Shown piece after piece: positions 7,875 to 13,919 of a DNA stretch of 16,411 bases (positions are counted from its first letter, which is position 1; every line of letters begins with the position of its first letter). The notes beneath the pieces are model-generated. The model saw only the letters and a program-made list of their open reading frames with translations. It ran no database searches and had not been told where the DNA came from. This stretch comes from Thermodesulfobacteriales bacterium (GTDB taxonomy: Bacteria; Desulfobacterota_D; UBA1144; Nemesobacterales; UBA2774). The position numbers were made by a program, and so were the translations under genes. The stretch covers positions 1 through 16,411 of the forward strand of contig SPCL01000037.1 of assembly GCA_004525335.1 (NCBI GenBank). Reading direction: 5' to 3'.

Positions 7875-7976
7875 ATTTTCCATTATTATCTATCTTTTGC
7901 TGCTAAACAATAGCAAATAATTAACTTGAGCTATTCACTGTAACCACTTTTTATCATTACTAATAAAGGATAACAA

Positions 7977-8897
7977 TTGCGTACCGCATCCATTGACATT
8001 GGCACAAACACAATCAGACTTCTAATCAGCGAACGAACCGGCCGGGGTTTATTAAAAATATATATAAACCGAGTAATCACTAGACTTGGAGAGGGGTTTT
8101 CTGATAATACACGTCTATTAAATTCAAATGCCGTAAATAGATCTGTAGCTGCACTTTATGATTTCTCTAAAGTTATTAAGAAGTTTCATGTTAATAAAAT
8201 AAGAGCTGTAGCTACCAGTGTAGTAAGAGAGTCAAAAAATGGTGAGGAATTCGTTAAACAAGTGGCCGATAAAACCGGACTTGCCGTTGAAGTGATCTCT
8301 GGAGAAGAAGAAGCCAAACTTACTGTCTCAGGAGTTCTAAATTCAGTATCCGTCAATGCTAATAATTGCATAATATTCGACATTGGTGGAGGCAGTACAG
8401 AATATGTTCATATACGGAGCTCAAATATAGTTAATTTAGTGAGCACAAATTTAGGTGTAGTTCATCTTACCGAGGAGTTTCTTAGAAGTGAAATAGAAAC
8501 AGAACAAGAGCTAGCAAATTTATCTATATATATTAAGGAAACCTTACAAAGGGAATTAGAAAATTTTGAGATTATAGACAAAAAAGATTTAATTCTAATC
8601 GGCACTGCAGGTACTCCGACAACCCTTGCCGCAATAGAGCTTAAGCTAAAAGAATATAATCCTGAACTCGTAAACAATTTCGTTCTTAGTGAAGAGATGA
8701 TCCTATCAACAATTAAGAAGTTACTGAACATACACAAGAAAGATAGAGCTAAAATTACAGGCCTTGAGAAAGGAAGGGAGGATATATTAGTTGTCGGGGC
8801 GCTAATATTAATTGAAACCTTAAGAAAATACTCTCAAAACTCTGTAATTGTTAGCGATGGAGGGGTATTAGAAGGAATAGCATATAGCCAGAATTAA
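7977..8897 (+). CDS. Ppx/GppA family phosphatase (exopolyphosphatase or pppGpp phosphohydrolase)
   Basis: Proteins of this family cut terminal phosphate from inorganic polyphosphate or convert pppGpp to ppGpp. This one has 306 residues: the two-lobed ASKHA-fold catalytic core only, without the C-terminal HD-like extension of the long E. coli Ppx. Visible motifs are SIDIGTNTIRLL (5-16), the basic AVATSVVRE (77-85), SGEEEA (108-113), which contains the catalytic Glu position, DIGGGSTE (135-142) and GTAGTPTTLAA. The start is TTG with AAAGGA (7965-7970) six bases upstream, and it is the only start that keeps the N-terminal phosphate loop. Which substrate it prefers cannot be told from sequence. 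It lies alone between the EF-G-like gene and grpE, with its own promoter candidate. Confidence 0.9.
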   Translation: MRTASIDIGTNTIRLLISERTGRGLLKIYINRVITRLGEGFSDNTRLLNSNAVNRSVAALYDFSKVIKKFHVNKIRAVATSVVRESKNGEEFVKQVADKTGLAVEVISGEEEAKLTVSGVLNSVSVNANNCIIFDIGGGSTEYVHIRSSNIVNLVSTNLGVVHLTEEFLRSEIETEQELANLSIYIKETLQRELENFEIIDKKDLILIGTAGTPTTLAAIELKLKEYNPELVNNFVLSEEMILSTIKKLLNIHKKDRAKITGLEKGREDILVVGALILIETLRKYSQNSVIVSDGGVLEGIAYSQN

Positions 8898-8947
8898 GGG
8901 GAACCGTAATATATCCTACTTTCTTGAAGATATTATTATTTCTTACG

Positions 8948-8975
8948 TTGACAATCTGAGCTTAATTATTATATT
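8948..8975 (+). promoter_or_regulatory. Putative sigma-70-type promoter of grpE-dnaJ
   Basis: A perfect TTGACA (8948-8953) is followed after 16 bases by TATATT (8970-8975, five of six). It is the best housekeeping-type promoter in the window and lies in the gap before grpE, giving a leader of about 115 bases. No sigma-32-type CCCCAT -10 element is evident; an isolated CTTGAA (8933-8938) upstream has no partner. Confidence 0.6.
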
Positions 8976-9018
8976 TTGAGTGATACTTTTCAAAGCAGGA
9001 TTGGTATATTTCCAAAAC

Positions 9019-9093
9019 ATGAAACAATTTATATCAAACTACCTGCAATCAAAGGATATTTTGAGAATACCTATTAGTACAGTAGGGGGGTAA
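9019..9093 (+). other. Short leader ORF of 24 codons ending two bases before grpE
   Basis: An ATG at 9019 opens a 24-codon frame whose TAA (9091-9093) ends two bases before the grpE ATG. Its last two codons are GGG GGG, which are also the grpE ribosome binding site. No good Shine-Dalgarno sequence precedes it; AGGA lies 18 bases away. It may be chance in an AT-rich leader, but if translated it would couple to grpE. Confidence 0.2.
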
Positions 9094-9095
9094 AT

Positions 9096-9644
9096 ATGAA
9101 TACTGAAGATAGAGACGACATAAATGAATCAGAAGATGAAAACGTTGAAGAAATAGAAGATATTGCTAAAGATATTGAAGACACTGAAGCTGAGATAGAA
9201 AATGAGCTTGAAGAGCTCAACCAACAGTATTTAAGACTTGCCGCTGATTTTGAAAATTATAAGCGTAGAGTTACAAAAGAGAGGGCGGATAGTATTGCTT
9301 ACGGAAACGAAGAGCTTATCAAAGAGATGTTAAATGTTCTGGACAATCTGCAAAGAGCTCTAGAACATACTGAACAGCAGGATGATGCAAAGCCTGTAAT
9401 AGACGGAGTCAAGCTAGTTCAAAAACAGTTTGTCAGCGCTTTAGAAAAGTTTGGGGTTCAACCTATTGACGCTTCCAAAGGAAAAGAGTTTGATCCTATG
9501 CTGCACCAGGCCATAGAGCATGCTGAATCAGATGAAATAGCACCTGGACTTGTGCTTTCAGAGATGCTGCCAGGATATACCCTAAAAGAGCGGCTCTTAA
9601 GGCCCGCACTAGTTGTAATATCCAAGGATAGAGAAGCTAATTAA
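9096..9644 (+). CDS. grpE: Nucleotide exchange factor GrpE
   Basis: GrpE is the dimeric exchange factor that removes ADP from DnaK so that substrate is released. It has 182 residues, within the usual range. The first about 40 residues are highly acidic and disordered-looking (runs of Glu and Asp), followed by a long coiled-coil helix containing ADFENYKRR and the four-helix segment NEELIKEMLNVLDNLQRALEH. The C-terminal beta head, which touches DnaK, ends in LLRPALVVISK. The ribosome binding site is an unusual run of six G (9085-9090) five bases before the ATG. It forms an operon with dnaJ, 68 bases downstream. Confidence 0.97.
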   Translation: MNTEDRDDINESEDENVEEIEDIAKDIEDTEAEIENELEELNQQYLRLAADFENYKRRVTKERADSIAYGNEELIKEMLNVLDNLQRALEHTEQQDDAKPVIDGVKLVQKQFVSALEKFGVQPIDASKGKEFDPMLHQAIEHAESDEIAPGLVLSEMLPGYTLKERLLRPALVVISKDREAN

Positions 9645-9676
9645 CAGAGGCTATATCAAACACTTAGGGATTTAAT

Positions 9677-9703
9677 ATGAAGGATAAAGATTCTAGTAAC
9701 TAG
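9677..9703 (+). other. Eight-codon mini-ORF with a ribosome binding site, just upstream of dnaJ
   Basis: ATG at 9677 starts MKDKDSSN and stops at TAG (9701-9703), nine bases before the dnaJ ATG and in the same frame. It has AGGGA (9666-9670) six bases upstream, a better ribosome binding site than that of dnaJ itself, which has only TAGG (9701-9704). It may serve as an entry point from which ribosomes re-initiate on dnaJ. Function is inferred only from position. Confidence 0.35.
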
Positions 9704-9712
9704 GTATTAGCA

Positions 9713-10819
9713 ATGACATCAATTGATTACTATGAAGTACTTGAGATAGAGAGAAGCTCTAACCACGAAGAGATAAAAAGGTCTTATAAAAAACTTGCAT
9801 TTGAATACCATCCGGACAGGAATCCTGACAATACTGAAGCTGAAGACAGGTTCAAAGAGATAAATGAAGCCTACCAGATATTAAGCGATCCTGACAAAAG
9901 AGCGCGTTATGACAGCTTTGGACACATTTCTTCTGAAGGAATGTTTTCCGATCAAGACTTTGGGGGCGGCTTTAGTGATGTTTTTGGAAACTTGTTCGAA
10001 GAGGTTTTTAATGCCGGCAGAACTAGAGCACAAAAAGGCAGAGACTTAAAATATGGTCTCGAAATCACTTTTGAAGAAGCTATAGAAGGTACTGAAAAAG
10101 AAATAAAAATACCTAAACATACCTTTTGCCCTGATTGCGAGGGAAGCGGGGCCGCACCGGGCGGTGAAGCAACTTGCACAGACTGCGGTGGCCGAGGAGA
10201 ATTGACATACTCCCAGGGTTTTCTTGCCATAAAAAGAGCTTGTCCTACTTGCTCGGGTACAGGAAAAAGAATTACTAAGCGGTGCTCAAATTGCAGAGGC
10301 GAGAAGCTAATCAAAACTGAGCATAATGTAAAAGTAAAAATCCCAGCCGGAATTACCAATGAATCAAGACTAAGAATAAGAGGGGAAGGGGAGATTGGCT
10401 TTTACGGCGGCCCTGAAGGGGATCTCTACATTGAAATAAATGTACAGGAACACCCATTATTTAAGCGAGACCGTGAAGACCTTTATTGTGAAATACCTAT
10501 TAGCTTTGTTAAGGCTGCGCTTGGAGCTGAGATTGAGATTCCTACACCAAAAGGGAAAAGTACCATTCAAATTCCAGCGGGAACTCAGTCCGGTCAAACT
10601 TTTAGATTAAAAGGCAAGGGTGCTCCAAGGCTTGATGGAAGAGGCGTTGGGGACCTATATATAGAAACCAACGTAGAAATCCCTGTTAAGCTTAACAAGA
10701 AACAGAAACAAATATTAGAAGAGTTCTCAGAAGCCTGTAAAGAGGATAATGACCCGCTATCAAAAAGATTTTTTAATAAACTCAATCAACTATTTAGCAA
10801 ACAATCCGAGAACAGTTAG
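9713..10819 (+). CDS. dnaJ: Hsp40 co-chaperone DnaJ
   Basis: DnaJ delivers unfolded protein to DnaK and stimulates its ATPase. The 368-residue protein is a type I DnaJ. The J domain spans residues 4-69 with HPD at 33-35. A short Gly/Phe-rich linker follows (about 70-100, GGGFSDVFGNLF). The zinc region has four CxxC pairs: C139/C142, C155/C158, C177/C180 and C191/C194. Three are full CxxCxGxG, but the fourth reads CSNCRGEK, with Lys for the last Gly, as in some eukaryotic type I proteins. Two beta-sandwich substrate-binding domains and a helical dimerisation end complete it. The J domain begins YYEVLEI, where Gly usually follows Leu. The ATG has a weak ribosome binding site and may depend on an upstream mini-ORF. 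It converges with the sulfur-carrier gene, 19 bases away. Confidence 0.97.
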   Translation: MTSIDYYEVLEIERSSNHEEIKRSYKKLAFEYHPDRNPDNTEAEDRFKEINEAYQILSDPDKRARYDSFGHISSEGMFSDQDFGGGFSDVFGNLFEEVFNAGRTRAQKGRDLKYGLEITFEEAIEGTEKEIKIPKHTFCPDCEGSGAAPGGEATCTDCGGRGELTYSQGFLAIKRACPTCSGTGKRITKRCSNCRGEKLIKTEHNVKVKIPAGITNESRLRIRGEGEIGFYGGPEGDLYIEINVQEHPLFKRDREDLYCEIPISFVKAALGAEIEIPTPKGKSTIQIPAGTQSGQTFRLKGKGAPRLDGRGVGDLYIETNVEIPVKLNKKQKQILEEFSEACKEDNDPLSKRFFNKLNQLFSKQSENS

Positions 10820-10838
10820 CAATACAATACTTTTTAAT

Positions 10839-11114
10839 CTAGAAACCGCCGGCGATTGCAGGAATAATCGAAACTATATCCGCGTCATTGAGAGCAGTTT
10901 CTTTTCCGTCTAAAAACCTAATATCTTCATTGTTAACATATAGGTTAATAAACCTTCTCACTTCACCAGACTCATCACAAAGTCTTGCCTTAATTCCGGG
11001 GTACTGGTTTTCGAGTTCTTCTATTAGTCCCGATATATTTGAGGCGCTTACGTTCACCTCATCCTGATCTGCTGTTAATTTTCTAAGCGGTGTTGGAATG
11101 CGTACTGACGGCAT
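10839..11114 (-). CDS. MoaD/ThiS-family ubiquitin-like sulfur carrier protein, CysO-like
   Basis: Sulfur carriers of this beta-grasp family are adenylated by an E1-like enzyme at a C-terminal Gly-Gly, converted to a thiocarboxylate and then give sulfur to a partner enzyme. The 91-residue protein resembles mycobacterial CysO along its length: V-x-I-P-T-x-L at the start, IEELENQYPGI (31-41), RRFINLYVNNEDIRF (53-67) and SIIPAIAGG at the end. One extra residue, Phe91, follows Gly89-Gly90, so the di-glycine is not terminal and would have to be exposed by a peptidase. AAGGAGGG (11122-11129 on this strand) lies seven bases before the ATG, and the gene overlaps the end of the threonine synthase-like gene by 32 bases, so the two are translated together. 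MoaD for molybdopterin or ThiS for thiamine are less likely because no moa or thi genes are nearby. Confidence 0.88.
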   Translation of the reverse strand: MPSVRIPTPLRKLTADQDEVNVSASNISGLIEELENQYPGIKARLCDESGEVRRFINLYVNNEDIRFLDGKETALNDADIVSIIPAIAGGF

Positions 11115-12369
11115 GTTCTGACCCTCCTTGATTTTCGTTATTTAATCTATCATAAAGCTCTTCAAACTCCTCAAGGTTTGCGTCTATTAAATGAGGCTGA
11201 GAAACATCATTTGCAATAGCTTCTTGAGTTTTAAGACCGTTACCGGTTATAGCCACAACAATAGACTCATCTTTGGGAAGAACTCCTTGCTCTATAAGCT
11301 TCTTAGTTACTGCTATTGTCACTCCACCTGCTGTTTCTGTAAAGATACCCTCAGTCTCTGCAAGTAGTTTAATTCCATCTATTATTTCCTGATCCGTAAC
11401 ATCCTCGCCCCATCCGCCGCTCTCGTTCATCACTTGCATAGCATAAAATCCGTCAGCGGGGGTCCCTATCGCAAGTGATTTTGCAATAGTATCAGGTTTT
11501 ACAGGTTTGAATATTTCCCATTTGTTTTTAAGAGCTGTAGTGATAGGGGAGCAGCCTTTAGCCTGTGCTCCGTATATTTTAGTTCCTGTTTCTTCAACCA
11601 ACCCTATCATTTCAAATTCTTTAATTGCCTTCCAAACCTTTGTAAGAAGTGACCCGCTAGCCATTGGCACCACAAAGTGTTTAGGAGAACGCCATCCAAG
11701 CTGCTCCATTACTTCAAAAGCTAACGACTTGGAGCCTTCAGCATAATAAGGACGCATGTTAATGTTGACAAACGCCCAGCCGAACTTGCCGGCAACCTCG
11801 CTACAGAGCCTATTTACATCGTCATAAGCACCATTAATACCGATGAGGGTTGCTCCATAAACGGTAGTTCCAACAATCTTTGCCTGCTCAAGATCATATG
11901 GAATAAATATATAATTTTTAAGATTTGCTGCTCTGGAAAGTGCTGCAACAGAATTGGCTAAATTACCGGTAGACGCGCAAGCTGCGGTATCATATCCAAA
12001 CTCTTTTGCCTTGGAAAGTGCCACAGAAACGACCCTGTCCTTAAATGATAGAGTAGGGAAGCAAACACCGTCATTTTTTATATAAATCTCACTCACACCC
12101 AAGGCCTTACCCAGATTGTGAGCTCGTATTAATGGTGTATGTCCAACCTTAAGCCCTACAGTAGGTTCTTTGTCAATCGGAAGTAATTCTTTATAACGCC
12201 AGATATTATGGTCTCTACTCTCTATGACTTCTCTTGATAGAGCACCTTTTATACCTTCATAGTCGTATGCAGCTTCCAAAGGCCCAAAACAAATTTCACA
12301 CACATGAAGCGCTTCTTTGGGATATGTTTCGCCGCATTCTTTACATTTTAATCCTTTTACAAAACTCAT
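11083..12369 (-). CDS. thrC: Threonine synthase-like PLP-dependent enzyme
   Basis: Threonine synthase turns O-phosphohomoserine into threonine and phosphate using PLP. The protein has 428 residues. An N-terminal zinc ribbon has C9-x2-C12 and C24-x2-C27. The PLP lysine is K110 in PTLSFKDR, where textbook threonine synthases have PTGSFKDR. CASTGNLANSVAA is the Ser/Gly/Asn substrate and phosphate loop, and PMASGSLLTK binds the PLP phosphate. ETEGIFTETAGGVT and AITGNGLK are further family motifs. GAGGAG (on this strand, 12374-12379) precedes the ATG. The gene's last 32 bases overlap the start of a CysO-like sulfur carrier, a pairing I recall from other bacteria under the name threonine synthase. 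By analogy with CysM-CysO, this enzyme could accept sulfur rather than, or as well as, water. Threonine synthase remains the default call; whether another thrC exists in the genome is unknown. Confidence 0.82.
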   Translation of the reverse strand: MSFVKGLKCKECGETYPKEALHVCEICFGPLEAAYDYEGIKGALSREVIESRDHNIWRYKELLPIDKEPTVGLKVGHTPLIRAHNLGKALGVSEIYIKNDGVCFPTLSFKDRVVSVALSKAKEFGYDTAACASTGNLANSVAALSRAANLKNYIFIPYDLEQAKIVGTTVYGATLIGINGAYDDVNRLCSEVAGKFGWAFVNINMRPYYAEGSKSLAFEVMEQLGWRSPKHFVVPMASGSLLTKVWKAIKEFEMIGLVEETGTKIYGAQAKGCSPITTALKNKWEIFKPVKPDTIAKSLAIGTPADGFYAMQVMNESGGWGEDVTDQEIIDGIKLLAETEGIFTETAGGVTIAVTKKLIEQGVLPKDESIVVAITGNGLKTQEAIANDVSQPHLIDANLEEFEELYDRLNNENQGGSEHAVSTHSNTA

Positions 12370-12401
12370 AAATCTCCTCTTTAAAAGCTTAAATAAACCC
12401 T

Positions 12402-12419
12402 AGAAAATACCCATTTTCT
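12402..12419. repeat. Palindrome overlapping the -10 box of the thrC-like promoter, possible operator
   Basis: AGAAAAT (12402-12408) and ATTTTCT (12413-12419) are perfect inverted copies with a four-base spacer ACCC. The -10 hexamer of the minus-strand promoter (12404-12409) lies inside the left arm. The position suits a repressor operator. As RNA it would be a weak AU hairpin with no U run after it, so a terminator is unlikely. Confidence 0.35.
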
Positions 12420-12432
12420 GCTACATTGTCAA
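12404..12432 (-). promoter_or_regulatory. Putative sigma-70-type promoter of the thrC-like/sulfur carrier operon
   Basis: On the minus strand a perfect TTGACA (12427-12432) is followed after exactly 17 bases by TATTTT (12404-12409, four of six). It lies in the 88-base gap between the lipoprotein gene and the thrC-like gene, giving a leader of about 30 bases, so these two genes need not be co-transcribed with the lipoprotein. Confidence 0.55.
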
Positions 12433-12457
12433 AGCTTGCAGCCTTTATTCATTGGGT

Positions 12458-12922
12458 TTACCAATCGTTTCTTTTTTCAATTTCTTTGTCTATATCCTTT
12501 TCATCTTTATCTTCAAAATCAACTTTTTCAAATTGTTTAGCCTCAATCTCATTTGGATTCTTTCTGTATATTCCACCGATAATTATGTAGTCATTGTCAA
12601 CAATTTCCCATTGACCAGGCATTCTTATATTTATGTAGCTACCCTTTGTATCAAACAATTTGAAAGTAGCCTCAAGATCATCAGCATTTGCTGAATCCGT
12701 TTCTTCCTGCTCAGAGAAATCCTGAACAACGCCTTCGATTACAACAATAGCACCGTCATAGGCTACTGGAGATAAAAGAATCCTAAAAATCGGCTCCCTG
12801 ATACCCTGAATTCCAGCGCCTGCTATGTATTTAGGCTCCTTATTGCACCCAGCAATTATAAATACCAACAACAGTGGTGTGAGAATTATTAGTGTCTTAA
12901 TAAACGCATTAATATTTTTCAT
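12458..12922 (-). CDS. Small lipoprotein of unknown function, possibly with an OB-like fold
   Basis: I do not recognise the family. With the ATG at 12922 the product has 154 residues: positive K2 and K9, a hydrophobic segment (about 10-23) and the lipobox I23-A-G-C26, so it should be cut and lipidated at C26. The +2 residue is Asn, not Asp, which in a diderm would favour the outer membrane. The mature part has alternating hydrophobic strands (AIVVIEGVVQDF, ATFKLFDTKGSYINI, DYIIIGGIYR), reminiscent of a small OB-type beta barrel, and a highly charged end rich in Lys, Glu and Asp. A TTG or ATG further upstream (to 12973) would add up to 17 residues before the signal; I prefer 12922 because it gives a normal signal peptide and has AAGGGA about 12 bases upstream. 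It is divergent from the hydrolase gene at 13046 and lies upstream of the thrC-like gene. Confidence 0.7.
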   Translation of the reverse strand: MKNINAFIKTLIILTPLLLVFIIAGCNKEPKYIAGAGIQGIREPIFRILLSPVAYDGAIVVIEGVVQDFSEQEETDSANADDLEATFKLFDTKGSYINIRMPGQWEIVDNDYIIIGGIYRKNPNEIEAKQFEKVDFEDKDEKDIDKEIEKRNDW

Positions 12923-13045
12923 ATTATGATCTTTCCCTTGATTATTTAGCATAGAGATATATTTTACCTGCAAAGACTGAATAATCTTAATATTTTATGG
13001 CATACTAACTAACCGAATTTAACAAGCACGCTGAGGAGATAAGAA

Positions 13046-13864
13046 ATGGACATTTACAACGGACCCGGATATGGAATAGCTAGAATCCTGATAGAAGATA
13101 GCGATAGCAACTATAATTATGTTGTTTGGTGCACGGATACCAAAGAATGCGCAGTTATCGACCCTATTGATCCCATTACAATTCTAAATTTTATACGAGA
13201 CAACGGGCTAATGGTTAAATATGTTATTAACACGCATTGCCATCCGGATCATATAAGCGGAAACGATCCGATTCTTAAAGTTAGTCTAACCATGATTTCA
13301 AAAGCATTAATACATCCACTTGGCGAAGAGCTAATCGGAACCAGATATGATTTTGTTAATGAAGGGGATGTTATAAAAGTAGGAAATTTAGAGATTAAAG
13401 TGATATACACACCAGGCCACTGTCCTGAGCATATTTCGTTGATCTTAGATAATAACGTGTTTGTAGGTGATACCGTCTTTTTAAGCGGATGCGGCAACAC
13501 GAAACACCGTGGAGTTGTTGAAGACCTCTACCAAAGTGTTGCAAGAATAAGAGAGCTTCCCAACGACTACAGAATGTTTGTTGGACATGATTATGCAGTG
13601 GACAATCTCAAATTCGCATTGGATTTAGAACCTGGGAATGAAAACGCCAAAAAGAAATTAGAAGAAGTTGAAACTACTATATCTGAAAACATAGAAATTC
13701 CTCCATCAACAATAGGGGAAGAGAAATTATACAACCCTTTTATGCGCTATGACGTAGAAGAAGTGGTTCAAGAAATAAAAAAGAGAGTTCCTGATTTGGA
13801 CACTAACGATCCTGGGGCCATCTTTAAAGCTATTCGAGAGCTTAAAAATGAGTGGACTTCTTAA
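13046..13864 (+). CDS. Metallo-beta-lactamase-fold hydrolase, glyoxalase II-like
   Basis: The 272-residue protein has the dinuclear metal site of this fold: T-H64-C-H66-P-D68-H69, then H125 (TPGHCPEH), D142 (VGDTVF) and H181 (VGHDYA). The second half resembles hydroxyacylglutathione hydrolase (GloB): LSGCGNT after the Asp ligand, NLKFALDLEPGN (187-198) and the C-terminal PPSTIGEE then NPFMR. GloB cleaves S-lactoylglutathione to D-lactate and glutathione. The related ETHE1 persulfide dioxygenases use one iron and lack this C-terminal half, so they fit less well, though the H-C-H-x-D-H core is compatible with both. GAGGAG (13033-13038) precedes the ATG by seven bases. metH follows after 55 bases on the same strand with no terminator, so they may form an operon. 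The natural thioester is unknown. Confidence 0.78.
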   Translation: MDIYNGPGYGIARILIEDSDSNYNYVVWCTDTKECAVIDPIDPITILNFIRDNGLMVKYVINTHCHPDHISGNDPILKVSLTMISKALIHPLGEELIGTRYDFVNEGDVIKVGNLEIKVIYTPGHCPEHISLILDNNVFVGDTVFLSGCGNTKHRGVVEDLYQSVARIRELPNDYRMFVGHDYAVDNLKFALDLEPGNENAKKKLEEVETTISENIEIPPSTIGEEKLYNPFMRYDVEEVVQEIKKRVPDLDTNDPGAIFKAIRELKNEWTS

Positions 13865-13919
13865 TCCTTAAATATCTTCAGAATAACAATAACAAACCGC
13901 AGTCTGGTAAAATACCGTT

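Noticed and set aside
12923..13045. Divergent promoters between the lipoprotein and hydrolase genes
   Set aside because: Several partial boxes exist in each direction (for example CATACT at 13001-13006) but none combines a good -35, -10 and spacing, so I do not list one.
13046..13864. Persulfide dioxygenase (ETHE1-like) identity for the hydrolase
   Set aside because: The C-terminal half with PPSTIGEE and NPFMR matches glyoxalase II, which ETHE1-type enzymes lack; no rhodanese domain or gene is next to it.
13865..13919. SAM or cobalamin riboswitch before metH
   Set aside because: The gap is only 55 bases and contains no suitable helices or B12-box-like sequence.
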